64,000 nt of DNA from Lytechinus pictus. Taxonomy: Eukaryota; Echinodermata; Echinoidea; Temnopleuroida; Toxopneustidae. Below are positions 12,019-23,287 of the stretch, piece by piece. Below the pieces are notes generated by a model that saw nothing but the letters and a program-made list of their open reading frames with translations, did not search any database and had not been told where the DNA came from. The stretch's first letter is position 1. Every line of letters begins with the position of its first letter. The DNA is taken from the NCBI RefSeq assembly GCF_037042905.1, contig NW_026974141.1, positions 6,923,001 to 6,987,000 of the forward strand, read 5' to 3'. A program made the position numbers and the translations under genes.

Positions 12019-12300
12019 CTGATTGATTGATTGATTGACTGATTGATTGATTGATGGATTGATTGATTGATTGATTGCATTTATTGACTGATTGATTGAT
12101 TGATTGACTGATTGATTGATTGATGGATTGATTGATTTATTGCATTTATTGACTGATAGATTGATTGATTGATTGCTTGATTGCATTTATTCTTTTTCAT
12201 TTCAAATTCAAAAAAAATTTACAATGTAAATCCAAACATAATGAAATACAGAAATGAAAAAAAAATGAACCCACTGGAAAGCACAGCTTTCGGGCTTGTT
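11660..12300 (-). repeat. Two retroelement 3' ends with expanded (TGAT)n tail
   Basis: From 11660 to 11800 the minus strand reads CAGGGCCC...TTACCCTG...AAATAAATAAA, the common SINE/LINE tail of this genome. From about 12190 to 12300 the minus strand carries a LINE 3' end (AGCTGTGCTTTCCAG) running into (ATCA)n. That tail has expanded into an imperfect tetranucleotide array at 11952-12180 of about 55 units, with higher-order duplication (blocks ending TGCATTTATTGACTG recur). Confidence 0.7.
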
Positions 12301-12791
12301 GATATGGCTTTCCTGCAATAAATAACTGATAAAAATATATCTTTCTTCAATGAAATTCAAATCGTAGATTAAGAAGGTTCAATATGTAAATAAAATAAAT
12401 AATAGGGTCAAGCGTTTTTAGCCTGCACTATAATTATGTGCAAAATTATGAAAAGAATCATTTTAAGTAATCATGAAATAAAAAAGGATCAACTCAAATA
12501 ATCATCACCATATGCCATACTCCTTAAACAACTTAAATAATCAATAATTTCTTGGGTTCAAATCCCATCACATCACTCATGTTCTTTGGTAATTAGGCGT
12601 TTATCCCCGGTTGCCACTCTCCACCCAGGTGTAGAAAATAAAAATCCCGGTAGGAGGTTACAATTCCTTGAATGCATGAACGACCGACCAGAGAAGCCAT
12701 ACGGGGTCATCAGGTTTTAGTGGTTATCAAATTTTCAGAAGTTATGTGAATTTACATTTAGCATTATCTTTCCTTTACAATGCACACTATA

Positions 12792-13019
12792 TACACTCTA
12801 AAAACACTGAGTAAAATTTTACCTAATATTGGGTAGAAAGGAAACATGCATGTATGCTAGGTATTATGTTTTACCCCATATTGGGCAAAGTGTATGTTTT
12901 AGTGTAAATTTCAACGCAACATTGCGTAACTGAAATTTACAAAATATTTGGTATCTTTTACCGAATATGCATGTTCCCACTTTACCCAATATTGGGTAAA
13001 ACTTACTTTTAGAGTGTTA
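12792..13019. mobile_element. MITE family A, second copy
   Basis: Begins TACACTCTAAAAACACTG and ends TTTTAGAGTGTTA, with inner TTGGGTA.AAA and TTTACCCAATATTGGG blocks on both arms. It is 228 bp with no ORF. A short (GAAAT)n/(AAATT)n tail at 13050-13105 immediately downstream looks like a separate plus-oriented LINE 3' end. Confidence 0.75.
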
Positions 13020-13746
13020 CTTGAATTATGTTTGTTTGTTGGATATGGAAATAAATGAAATGAAATGAAATGTGAAATCAAATCAAATTAAATTAAATTA
13101 ATTACCATAAATAAACATATATATAAGTGCCCAGGTAATTGCACGATGTTTAGGGACAAGACGACACGATTTCAACAAATACTGGAATTAAATAGAAATA
13201 CTAGGCCCTATCACGTTTTAACATGATATAAAATAATTTGGTACAGAAAACTTTCATCAGTTGGGGAAGGATTAATTAAATAAATGTTAAGCTTCAACCA
13301 ACCTTTTATTTAGAAGAGCACGCCCTCAATACAACGGGTCACAATATTATGCCCAAGTTATTGACTTTCAAACTAACTTCTGGAAAAGAATGGTGAAAGA
13401 ATCACTGTGGATATTCATTTTCTCCAATCTTCGGTCCAGTGATCGAGAAATACGGAGATACAGACCACCACCATGACCACAGGCAGCAAACTTTGTAACT
13501 GATCAATATTGGCTTGAGAAAGTCCATAGACGTGGTCGAAAGCTCGCCCCATATAAATTAAAGGTTGGTTAAAGTTTAGAATTTATTTAATAAAATTTTT
13601 TGCATAAATATCAAAAGTAAAATCATATAGAACATAAATTGTACCTTTAAATCATTGCACATATTATATAAATTGTACCTATAAATCATTGCACATATTA
13701 ACAATCAAATATACTAGTATCAAGCAAAAGAATGTTGTTAGCTTAC

Positions 13747-13880
13747 CTTGGCGTTGTATTAGCTGTGATTTATTCTGATGAAAAAGGAATGGTCAAGATC
13801 TAGTTGAATTTTCGCACGCAATCATCCAGCGAGTTTAATCAGAATGGCAATTTCTTAATGTGGTTCGATTATAAACACTT
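13747..13880 (-). promoter_or_regulatory. Candidate 5' UTR exon and promoter of secretory-pathway gene
   Basis: A strong minus-strand donor, CGCCAAG|GTAAGC, ends an exon at 13747. About 120 bp upstream on the minus strand is a TATA-like GTTTATAATC (about 13869-13878), placing a start site near 13840. The spliced leader would join the acceptor at 11638. This fits an uncoded first exon, but no transcript evidence is available. Confidence 0.35.
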
Positions 13881-14392
13881 CTTGTTTGATTCATGACCAT
13901 GCATGTTTTTTTTTCGAAAAGGGCCCTATGTATGCCCATCACTGTCTAGTAACACGTCGACATCCAATCAAATTAGTTTTATATCGTGATACAAAAAAAA
14001 ACCAAATGATCGTCACGTGATGCATGATAGCAGAGAGAGGGAAACGGAGGAGAATACATTAAGCAGACATAGTTCATTTCGATACAATTTGACTTTTCTT
14101 CATAAGCGTTTCACCAAACAATGCTAGGGATGGATTATTCTTATATTCTTTGAAAATAAAGGAGAGAGCTTATCAAAGTTTCGGTTGTAGGTTGAAGATA
14201 ACAGATAAGCTCAACTTTTATGAAGTTTAGCCCTTTGTTTCGATGAATGGAATTTTTTTTTTCAATTTTCGAAGTATCATGGTCATTTTACTTGAGATTT
14301 CCTTATTGCGGCCATCATGAGTTTCATTGTAAGATACTGCATTTTCTTCCACGGTAGCTAACAAGAAATTGAATATTCAGCAGACTTCTGAT

Positions 14393-15010
14393 TTAAAGGG
14401 GAAGTTCACCCGAAAGATTGGGATTGTGAAAATACCCCCCCCCCCCTTAAAAATAAAGTAACAAATATGTAAATAAACAAATAAATTTATAAAGATAAGA
14501 TGGAACAAAATGAAATAAACAGAAATGATAAATTATATTAGTAAAAGTTGGAGGAAAGTCCATCAAACAGTGAGAATTTTTTTTTTTTTAATTCTTTAGG
14601 TTTTTGATTTGTGACATCATATACGAGCATAATTATGTCTATGTTATGTAATGCAGAATGCATAAATTTCAATTTTAAGTGGTTCATGATGACAAAAAAA
14701 ATCATTTTTCAGAGGCGGGTTGGAAATGGTATGTCTGTTGAGACACTGAAGGTACAATAAAAACTATTTTCACTTTTTGTTTTAAATGAAACTTCATTGA
14801 TGTTCGTATTTTTACTACATGAAACGGGGAAGCTGCTCGCATATGACGCTAAAATTAAAAGAAAATAAATAAAATGAAATTGTATAACTTTTTTAACCTT
14901 TGATGGATTTTCCTAAAACCATGAAAACATTCAACAATATGGTTTTATCATTTTTCTCTGCTATTTTTACAAGAAACTTCACTTTTGTCAGGGTGAACTT
15001 CCCCTTTTAA
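14393..15010. mobile_element. MITE family B, complete copy (about 618 bp)
   Basis: Terminal inverted repeats AAAGGGGAAGTTCACCC (14395) and GGGTGAACTTCCCCTTT (ends about 15007) are perfect over 17 bp. The AT-rich interior carries CTTTGATGGATTTTCC and no ORF. Partial or diverged copies occur at 8560-8708, 22862-23070, 30000-30222, 41277-41400, 42830-42960 and 56475-57040. Confidence 0.85.
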
Positions 15011-15168
15011 ATTGCTTATTCTCTATTATTTGCAACGTACCTATGATTTAGTCCTAAAGTCGCGACATGAGTATTTTGTCATTGCTTTCATTATTTTCTG
15101 TCATGTACAGTGAGCGAGCGAGAGATTTGCATCTTTCTATATTTTACCTCGTTTTCTTGGCATGAAAA

Positions 15169-16703
15169 TCAGTGGCGTAACAGGCGGGGGGCAGGGGGGG
15201 CAAGCTGCCCCCCCCCCCTGGCGGAGCTCACCGGGAAAATAAAAAAACGGGGGGGGAAGAAAAAAGGGAAAAGGGAAAGGAAAAGAAAAGAAAACTAAGA
15301 AAAAACATAAAAAAGGGAAAACGGAAAGATAACGGGAAAAGGAAGGAAAAAAGAACAACTGAGAAAAAACAATTCGCCCCGATATACAAATACATTAGCA
15401 TGATTAGTAAGACAGGGAAATAAATTAAAGATGACAAAAAGGCAAACAAAAGCGGGAAATAAAGGCAGAATGGAATTAGCCAAAATCTAAATTGGAAAAT
15501 AAAGAATAGGGACAAGATAACGTACACTACCGGGCTGCCGAGGATTGAGATTACGAGCGGGAAGAAAAATGGATGGTATATAGCATGTCGTATGAAAGTC
15601 TATCATAAACTTGCTAAATCTCCAAAGGCTCTGTCCAAGAGTCAAGACCCCGTGCTGTGGGGGCTCTTCATCTTTAACCTTTAATGGGTTCTATAACGGG
15701 CCCCTATATGGACCCATCCTGCATTAAGCTTTACGTTGAAGCACTGGCGTACCGGGGGGTGGTTCCACAGCCAAGGGGAAATAAAAGAAGATAAAGGAGG
15801 CAGCGAAATGAGATGAATGAAAAAAAATATATGACATGATATTTGCTATGATGTAAAAATCTATCACATAATTAGAATTTCATTTTAACAGGCCTTTTTT
15901 TTCTGCCTCGCTTCGCTCGCTGGCGACTTTTTACAAATGTTCCCACATTTACTATGGTATGCCCCTCACAATATTTGGATGATTACGATACACAACTGCA
16001 TTGAATTTATGTGTTGTGTTAAAGCTATATAAATATACACGCAATTTGATTAAAATAAGTGGCCATCTGTAAGGTTTAAAATGGCTTTGATATCAAGAGG
16101 TTCCGGGGCTCTGTCCTGGACCCCACCCATAAAGCACTGTAATGAGTTTTGACCATGGCCCCCAAAAGTTCTACAACCAAAAAAAAAATTAAAGGAAAGA
16201 AAGGAAAGTGAATTATATTTTTCTGAATATCACGTTAAAATCTATCTTCATGTTAGATTCTCATGAAAAGGTGATTTTTTTATCTCGCTCGCTCGGGACC
16301 TGTATTAAGCTACTTCTTGCCAGAAGCGCCATACTCGGCCCCCTCGAGCATATAGAGCTTCGCCCTGATGCTCACAATCATAACAAAAATCCTGTTCACC
16401 GTGGCGTACAAAAAAAAGAGAGAAAAAAGGAAAGAGAGGAGGGTAAAATATCATCTTTTTAACATTATGTCAAAATCTATCACAAAATTTGATTTTTGCA
16501 ATAAAAATGTCAAAAATTTTTGCTCGCTCGCTTCGCTCGCTCGCTTTTATATATATATATATATATATATTTGCCCGATATGCCATATCGCCCCCTCAAA
16601 ATTTTGCCTTATGACGCCATTGCCTGTTCCATGATATGACCGGGAAATTTTTGGCTCTTGAACCCCCCCCCCTGGCCACCGACTCCTGTTACGCCGCTGA
16701 TGA
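15169..16703. mobile_element. Composite non-coding repeat bounded by CAGYGGCGTAACAGG
   Basis: CAGTGGCGTAACAGG at about 15170 is mirrored by CCTGTTACGCCGCTG at about 16687-16701. Next to it lie poly-C/poly-G runs and a purine-rich tract (15240-15350). The interior repeats a module about three times (15830-15920, 16205-16300, 16440-16530): a TCAAAATCTATCACA-like core followed by CTCGCTTCGCTCGC-like text. Related pieces sit at 7745-8010 and 34640-35800. Low-complexity open frames here are not genes. Confidence 0.55.
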
Positions 16704-17130
16704 AAATGCCCTAAAAGATTCACAGTTCATTTGAGAAGGAGCTATAATTCACTCTAGAGGGAGGTATAGTTCACTCCAAATGATTGGTTTCTATCCAGTA
16801 TCACTCCCAGAATAGTGTTTTTTGCTCTTGTTATTATTATTATTATTATTTTATTTTTATTTTTTTTGCATTAAGAGAGTCTGTTTGACTATTTTTGTAG
16901 AATAATCATATTTTCAAGTATAATCATATTATCAACTGTTATTTTCACTGATTCACGCTCATTGCGTTAATCAGGTCTGAATAATGGGAGCTTAAAGAGG
17001 CCTGGGTTCAACAAGTTAAGCTGAAATGTCAAAATTTGCGGGCACCCCAAAATCAAAGGATTATGTGAAAAACTTTTTTTTTCAAAGGGGTGTGTGTAAA
17101 ATGTATACTCTTTCTCTCTTTCCCTCCATC

Positions 17131-17133
17131 CCC

Positions 17134-17184
<51 letters not shown>
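17131..17184. repeat. (CT)n microsatellite
   Basis: About 27 CT dinucleotides with one or two interruptions. A looser pyrimidine-rich lead-in starts near 17108. Confidence 0.95.
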
Positions 17185-17186
<2 letters not shown>

Positions 17187-17392
17187 ACCTTCATTTGTTC
17201 GGACAATTTTCAAAAATTTTCCTTTATGGACTGTTTGACTGGATTGGATGACATCCGAATAAAAAGCGATTTTAGCTTCGACATCCTAAAGTAATTGTCA
17301 TAGTTTGCTTTACCAACAAGATAAGGTATTTCACAAGGACTGAATAGGCGAGTGCAAAGCGCAAGATGAATGTTGCTTAAATATATCGACCC

Positions 17393-17634
17393 ACAGGCGG
17401 ATTCAGGGGGGCACACAGCCGACCCGTACCCCCCTCCCCCCCCCCCCTGAGAAGTAAAATTAAAATTTGTGATGTAAAAATGCCGTTAAAACCGAAGTGT
17501 GCCCCCCCCCCCCCCGTTTTGAATGTGAAGACCCTTTTTTTTTGGCTTGTCATTTTTTTCTCGGGGACGCAATTTTGTCGGAAAAATGTGCTCCCCCCCC
17601 CCCTTTGGAAAATCTTGGATCCACCCCTGTACTA
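17393..17634. mobile_element. Small inverted-repeat element with poly-C tracts
   Basis: The left end CACAGGCGGATTCAGGGGGG is an imperfect inverse of the right end CTTGGATCCACCCCTGTA. The interior has three poly-C runs of 9-14 bases. No coding sequence. It resembles the polyC-bearing element at 46545-46830. Confidence 0.55.
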
Positions 17635-18003
17635 ACCTAAACTTAGGATACTTTTTTAAAGCCATGTTCATGGTGCATGTTTCATTAATCAAAATAGTGC
17701 GAGCACATCATTGTATATAATCATTTCAAGGACTGTTTGTTGGAATTCCTGCGCATGATACGTATATCACTAGACAAATTATTCGAGAGCTAGTGTTTTT
17801 ACGGTTAGACCTAGAATGGAATATTCGAAACATCTTTTTGCTGATTATTGTGGTGCGTATCAAACTTAACGATCATTGCGGGTGAAATGATCCATTTTTT
17901 ACAATGTAAAATTGTTTAAAATATATATCGGAATTCATATATATATATTAATCAAGCTTCTCACTGAATAATGCTAGTGCATAATTATAATCATCTAGGT
18001 CCA

Positions 18004-18076
18004 TACACTCTAAAAAAAAGTGGGTAAAGATGCTCCATGAGGGTGTGTCCAACCAACATTGGGATTTCCTTTTGGG
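18004..18076. mobile_element. MITE family A, left half split by the LINE
   Basis: TACACTCTAAAAAAAAGTGGG through CCAACCAACATTGGG matches the inverse complement of the right arm of the intact copy at 8058-8320. The match stops at about 18076, where the LINE tail begins. The remaining half reappears at 22544. Confidence 0.8.
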
Positions 18077-18596
18077 GCATTTGATTTGATTTGATTTGAT
18101 TTATTGATTTCCGTTTCACAACATAGGCATGATAAGTATAACAAAACAAGGTCGAAAATAATGCAAGACGTAATAAAATATACATAACATAATATTAGAT
18201 TTAAGGAACACAATTCAATAAATAAAATTACCTAGTATGACAATTGTATTTTAAGGTAAAACGGAGGGTCTTGCCGAAAAAAGCAAAGCTTGTACAAAAG
18301 GCAAGACCCTAAATAAACTTAGTTACATTACAAAAAACAAAAAAACAAAAAAACACTGGGTCGTAATGATATAAAGAATTTTAAGAATAAATACAATTTT
18401 GGTGCATTTTACGAAAAAAGAAGTAACTGATGTGAGAAATATTTTGTTTTATATAGCATAAGGGAGAGAGGGGGAGAAGAGGGGAGGGACAGAGAAGTGC
18501 AGGGTACATAACATAGATAGAAAGCGGGCAGCAGGAGCAGGTACTTTGGCTAGTTGCAATTTTAAGAAGAAAACAGTAATAACAAATAATATTCAG

Positions 18597-21404
18597 CTAT
18601 TCAGCATGATCTGCTTGCAACGAGTATTGCAATATTAACATTTTTTTCAGTTTGCGTTTAAAAATATTTATATTAGGGGATTCTTTAAAATCTTGAGGCA
18701 GAGAGTTCCAGTAGGCAGGCCCGGAAAAGACAAATGAATTCTTTGCAAATAGAGTTCTTGTTAATGGGAGATGATAATATTGTCGTTGCCTTGTTGGGTA
18801 ACAGTGTACGGATGCATTTTTATGGAACATATTTGAGAAAATAGTGGGGAGATCGTCCTTACTTAATTTGAACATAAATTGACTTAGTTCGAAGAGATAT
18901 ATGTCACTTACTTTGAGGATGTTATTTTCAAAAAATAAGATATCAGTATGTGATCTAAAGTGTGTTTGAAAAATTATTCTTAGAGCTTTTTTCTGGAGAA
19001 GTAATATTCTATTTAGTTGTGTTTGTATTGCACATCCCCAGGCAATTATTCCGTAATTAATATATGGTAGAATAAGTGTGTAGTATAGTGTTAACAAAGT
19101 TCGAGAAGGGAGGAAATGTTTGAGTTTATTAATAATTCCAATATTTCTAGAAATTGTTTTACATGTACTATCGATATGAGGCTTCCAGGATAATTTGTTG
19201 TCGATAAGGACACCCAAGAAATTGGTAGTGGAAACATTATTAAGAACGAAATTATCAAAGAAAATACTGTCTGGTAGAGTATTGATTTTATTACTAAAAA
19301 GCATGTAGTTTGTTTTCTGGTGATTAAGCGAAAGTTTGTTGGCCTTGATCCAATCTGTAACATTTGTTAGTTCAGAATTTATGATTCTAACGAGTTGGTT
19401 GATATCATCATGGGAAAAGAAAATATTGGAGTCGTCAGCAAAAAGTATAAATGAAAGTAAATCTGATGTATTTTTTATATCATTGATATAAGTAATAAAA
19501 AGAAGTGGGCCTAGTAGGCTACCCTGGGGGACACCGCAAGTAATTGGAAGAGTAGATGAAATGTTATTATTTACTGATACAAATTGGGTCCTATCAGTGA
19601 GGTAGCTCCTGAACCACTCCAAGGCCTTCCCTCTAACTCCATAATGACGTAGTTTATGAAGAAGAATTTCATGGTTTATAGTGTCGAAGGCCTTGGAGAA
19701 GTCCAGGAAAATACCGACAGTATGACAACTATTATCGATGGAAGTGGTGACTTTATTAATAAATGATAAAATTGCATGGGAAGTACTATGGTTTTCACGG
19801 AATCCAAATTGGAAGTTTGAAAAAAATTTGTGTAATTTGAAAAAAGCACTTGTTCTGGTATGGACAAGTTTTTCTAGAATTTTAGAAAGTGAGGTTAGTA
19901 AGGATATCGGACGATAGTTGGAAACGAGTTGGCTATCACCCTTTTTTAACAGTGGGATGACTTTGGAGATTTTCATGTTATTGGGGACCCGTCCAGTGCT
20001 AAGAGATGTGTTAAAGATATGTACTAATGGGTCAACGATGGCTGCAATAATTTTTTTTAGTAGAAAGTTAGGTATACCATCGTACCCCGGGCTTTTCTTA
20101 TTCTGTAGATTGCTAACTATATTTAATATTTCCATCGAATTAGTAGGATTAAAAAACATGGAATTGGGGTTAGGGTCGTCGAGGAAATCGGAAAAAGATT
20201 TGTTAGTTCGAGGAATATTTTTAGCCAAGTTGTTGCCAACATTTGAAAAATACGAATTGAACTCTCTTGTGATTATATCAGTGTCGTCTGTGATAGTATT
20301 GTTTGATTTTATTTTTGTGATTGTAGAGCTTTTTTTCTTTTTGTTCAGTACATTATTGATAATCTTCAATGTATTTTTCATATCATTTTTGTAGATGTTT
20401 AATTTAGAAGTGTAGTATTCCCTTTTGGCAATACATAATAATGTGGTAAGGGTGTTTTTATAACAAGTGTACTTAGAACGAGAGTTTTCGCTTGGTTTAG
20501 AGATATATTTGTAATAAAGGTTATTTTTAAGGTTAATAGATCGTAAGAGAGATTTAGTAATCCAGGGATGTATTGGGATCTTTTTATAATTTGATTTTCG
20601 GTTGGTAATAAGAGGAACATGGGTATCTAAAGAAGACGTTAATTTGGTTATAAAAGAATCGTAAGCTACATCAACGTCTGTGGAGTCAAAAATGGTCGAC
20701 CAGTCTGTATTGTCTAAATCATTAATTAAATGGGAAATGCTATCATCGGTTATTTTACGATAGGAAGTATTATATGATTCATTCTTAAAAAGTTTATTTT
20801 TAGACAACTTCGCAAAAATTGAAAAGTGATCAGAAATATCACTAAGGACTATACCAGCTGTGGGGGTAGGGTAAGTTACATTACTAAAAATATTATCTAT
20901 AATAGTTGCAGAAGTGCTAGTTACTCTCGTTGGTTTAGTAATTAGTAGTAAGAAAGAATTAGTCAAGAACATTTCGAGGAACTCATGTGAGGTATTGTTA
21001 GTGTTACAATTTATTAAATTGATGTTGAAGTCCCCCATAAAAAAACATTCTTTATTTTTAAGAAATGGATTGAGTAAAAACTCATTGAGGGTTTCCAGAA
21101 AATTTTGAGTATTTGAATTTGGAGGTCGGTATAAAACTCCCAGTATCAGATTTTTTCCTTTTGGGTTGATGATTTCTACAAAGAGTGATTCTAAAGATTC
21201 ACTGGATAAAGTCATATTATTTATAAGATTATATTCGTATTGTTGGGGTATATAAAGTGCAACACCACCACCGGGTCTAAGAGTTCTGTTATTAACAACT
21301 AGATTAAAATCAGAGAGTTCAAAAAGAGAGCAAGGATTTTCCGAAAACCACGTTTCAGTTAATCCAATGAATGATTGAGTGTTTGGGAAATTGATTATTA
21401 TCAA
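18597..21404 (-). CDS. LINE endonuclease-reverse transcriptase, main frame (935 codons)
   Basis: This is the mobile-element ORF2 that nicks target DNA and copies the element RNA at the insertion site. Endonuclease (APE-like) signatures include GLTETWF (Glu at about residue 17), GGGVALYIP, GDFN (about 124-127) and SDH (about 191-193). RT motifs follow: RPISLL, FQFGFRENHST, LDFSKAFDTINHEIL, GVPQGSLLGPLLF, the catalytic FADD (about residue 655) and LSLNHQKTNYML. All catalytic residues I can check are present. The C-terminal ~200 residues resemble the fragments at 9863-10690. The first ~30 endonuclease residues are in another frame (21355-21711), so the protein is broken by one frame change near 21360-21400. 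Read-through would otherwise give over 1000 residues. Confidence 0.9.
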   Translation of the reverse strand: MIIINFPNTQSFIGLTETWFSENPCSLFELSDFNLVVNNRTLRPGGGVALYIPQQYEYNLINNMTLSSESLESLFVEIINPKGKNLILGVLYRPPNSNTQNFLETLNEFLLNPFLKNKECFFMGDFNINLINCNTNNTSHEFLEMFLTNSFLLLITKPTRVTSTSATIIDNIFSNVTYPTPTAGIVLSDISDHFSIFAKLSKNKLFKNESYNTSYRKITDDSISHLINDLDNTDWSTIFDSTDVDVAYDSFITKLTSSLDTHVPLITNRKSNYKKIPIHPWITKSLLRSINLKNNLYYKYISKPSENSRSKYTCYKNTLTTLLCIAKREYYTSKLNIYKNDMKNTLKIINNVLNKKKKSSTITKIKSNNTITDDTDIITREFNSYFSNVGNNLAKNIPRTNKSFSDFLDDPNPNSMFFNPTNSMEILNIVSNLQNKKSPGYDGIPNFLLKKIIAAIVDPLVHIFNTSLSTGRVPNNMKISKVIPLLKKGDSQLVSNYRPISLLTSLSKILEKLVHTRTSAFFKLHKFFSNFQFGFRENHSTSHAILSFINKVTTSIDNSCHTVGIFLDFSKAFDTINHEILLHKLRHYGVRGKALEWFRSYLTDRTQFVSVNNNISSTLPITCGVPQGSLLGPLLFITYINDIKNTSDLLSFILFADDSNIFFSHDDINQLVRIINSELTNVTDWIKANKLSLNHQKTNYMLFSNKINTLPDSIFFDNFVLNNVSTTNFLGVLIDNKLSWKPHIDSTCKTISRNIGIINKLKHFLPSRTLLTLYYTLILPYINYGIIAWGCAIQTQLNRILLLQKKALRIIFQTHFRSHTDILFFENNILKVSDIYLFELSQFMFKLSKDDLPTIFSNMFHKNASVHCYPTRQRQYYHLPLTRTLFAKNSFVFSGPAYWNSLPQDFKESPNINIFKRKLKKMLILQYSLQADHAE

Positions 21405-21711
21405 GAAATAATTTTAATTTGTCGAAATTTTTCTTGGCACTACGAATATTAAGATGGAGAAGAAAAATATATTCTTCAAGACTGCTAGAATTAATGAAAG
21501 ATTTAAAGTTTTGTTCTGTAAAATACTGTGAAGAATTAAGCTGCCCGCATGGGTCATTTGGGTTAAAGTTTGAGTTAAGATCAGCAGTATTATTATTCAG
21601 GTAGTTTTTTATATAAGCATCATAAGAGGGGTTTTCTAACGTAGCGCCGTGTTGTGATGAAAGAGACAACAGGTCATCGTTGCATAACGAGCTGAATGGA
21701 AAGTCAGACAT
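21355..21711 (-). pseudogene. LINE ORF2 N-terminus, out of frame with the rest
   Basis: This 118-codon frame starts at an ATG (21709-21711) and runs into the endonuclease opening (LLHLNIRSAKKNFDKL, the LNIRS motif carrying the metal-binding Asn). It then stops at 21355. The next expected endonuclease residues (FIGLTETWF) are in the main frame starting at 21404, so a single small insertion or deletion separates them. The leader before LNIRS (about 85 residues, Asn/Ser-rich) has no recognised domain. Confidence 0.8.
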
Positions 21712-22543
21712 ATCAGCCGTCGGAGCCGGGAAGAATTACACTAGATACGCTAAGAATAGACATGCACGCCGCCATGCTCCTGCTCCTGTTGCTGTGCAAG
21801 AAGAGGGAAACGGAAGGAATGAAAGTATGCTGTGCAAGAGAAAAAGACAATACAAGTTTAAAGGAAGAAGAGTAAAATGGGAAGAGAAGAGATAAGAAAC
21901 CCGAACCAGACCAGATACAAAAACGATCATTACGACTATGTGAATGTTGTAGGATAGAAGAGAGGGAAACGAGAAACAAATGAAACATACAAGAGAAAAA
22001 AGGAAAAAAAAAAATCTTAAAAAGGGATGTAATTGAGAACGCTACAGACAAGGCCACGTGATAAGGGGGAAATAAGAATACTTTGCATTTCTCCCCTTAG
22101 GAAATATAAAATCGTTGATTATACCTTATGAAAACGATAACAATTCAGCAGATGTTATATGAAACAAGTTTAAAAATCAGTTGTTAAACAGTGGAAACGT
22201 TCCTCACTATTTATGCACAACGCTGTCCACCACAATAGCCTCACAGTATTAACTGTATTAGTGTATGAAATCTTAAAGAACAAAATATATATTTATTAGT
22301 AGTAAACAACCAATTAAAAGTTCATATAGCAAACAACAATCAAAACAACGCTTTCACTGAGTAGTCATGACATATTGGATAAAAATAAGCCTATTCCAAC
22401 AATTAGTGCTTTGTTATATGTTAACTATGTAATGACAGGAAGTTAAAAACCCCAATTATTGTAATTTTTTGTCTGTATGCAATTGACAGTAGAGCAAGAC
22501 CAAAATAAGTTGTTGTGTGGGTAGCGTTGCAAACAGTAGCAAA

Positions 22544-22732
22544 TTTGTATTTATCCAGTGTGATGAAAATTTTGCCCATTCTAAAGTAATCAGGGTAATT
22601 GTTGCCATATATTTTAACCTTACTGAACAATATATGCTTCCCACAATGGATAAAATACTGTCCCAAATTGGTCGGACACATAATTACCATCGTGCTGGTC
22701 AAAATTTTTACCCAATTTTTTTTTACAGTGTA
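22544..22732. mobile_element. MITE family A, right half split by the LINE
   Basis: From TTATCCAGTGTGATGAAA through TTTTACAGTGTA this aligns with the inverse complement of the left two-thirds of the copy at 8058-8320. It continues exactly the part missing from 18004-18076. The two halves together make one minus-oriented MITE of about 260 bp. Confidence 0.8.
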
Positions 22733-22861
22733 TGGAAAACAAAGGACAAAGTTTTTTTAAGTTTCAGTAATCAGGATAAAATGGTGATAACAGATAGGGC
22801 CAACTTCCTTAAATATATCCCAGAATTTGGAAACCTTATTCGGAGAAATTGAAAGAAAGCT

Positions 22862-23070
22862 TTCGGTTCTTGGGGTGGCATGGAGGAAGAAAACTTTGTT
22901 TCACATGGGAAAGAGGAGAAAAATAGGATATTTCATGATATTGCAAAATACAAAAGAAATATTGAATTTCTTAATGTACATCTGATTCTGATGAAATTCT
23001 CAGTGTTATGCTTGTTTTTTCTCTTTTTATTCACATCAACTCTTTGTTCGAGTGTTTTAATAACAGTGTT
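22862..23070. mobile_element. MITE family B fragment upstream of BORCS5
   Basis: GAAATTCTCAGTGTTATGCTTG and the following TTTTATTCACATCAACTCTTTGTT match the right part of the element at 56475-57040. Terminal repeats are missing. It ends about 220 bp before the BORCS5 start codon, so it may overlap the promoter region. Confidence 0.5.
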
Positions 23071-23287
23071 CTCCAGTCTACCAAATTTGATATGTTGACG
23101 CCCTCTACGTTTGATGGTCACATTATTGAATATTGATATGCTGCAACTGCAGAACTCTCATCTCAGGTTTTCTACACATTTTTCTGTTAATTGAGGTAGC
23201 TGTCGCAAAGACGTAGGCTTTCTGCTACATATTGAAGTCCCCATCAGGTATTCCAATTCTCCGAATAAACATTGCGCTTTGCACAAC

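Larger units (their letters stand above)
18077..22543 (-). mobile_element. Near full-length Jockey-superfamily LINE inserted in a MITE
   Basis: The minus-strand element is about 4.47 kb. Its 3' terminus is an (ATCAA)n tail (18081-18105), followed 5'-ward by a 3' UTR of about 490 bp, the endonuclease-RT coding region (18597-21711) and an upstream region (21712-about 22543) without a recognisable ORF1. Boundaries come from where the interrupted MITE family A sequence stops and resumes, so they are good to about 10 bp. The tail type and the EN-RT order without an RNase H domain suggest a CR1/L2-like clade. I did not resolve a target-site duplication. Confidence 0.8.

Noticed and set aside
11929-12186. 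85-codon Asn/Gln/Ser/Ile repeat protein
   Set aside because: It is the translation of the (TGAT)n array derived from a LINE tail.
21713-22057. 114-codon minus frame upstream of LINE ORF2 as ORF1
   Set aside because: Phe/Ser-rich low-complexity content without RNA-binding or zinc-knuckle motifs; more likely 5' UTR.
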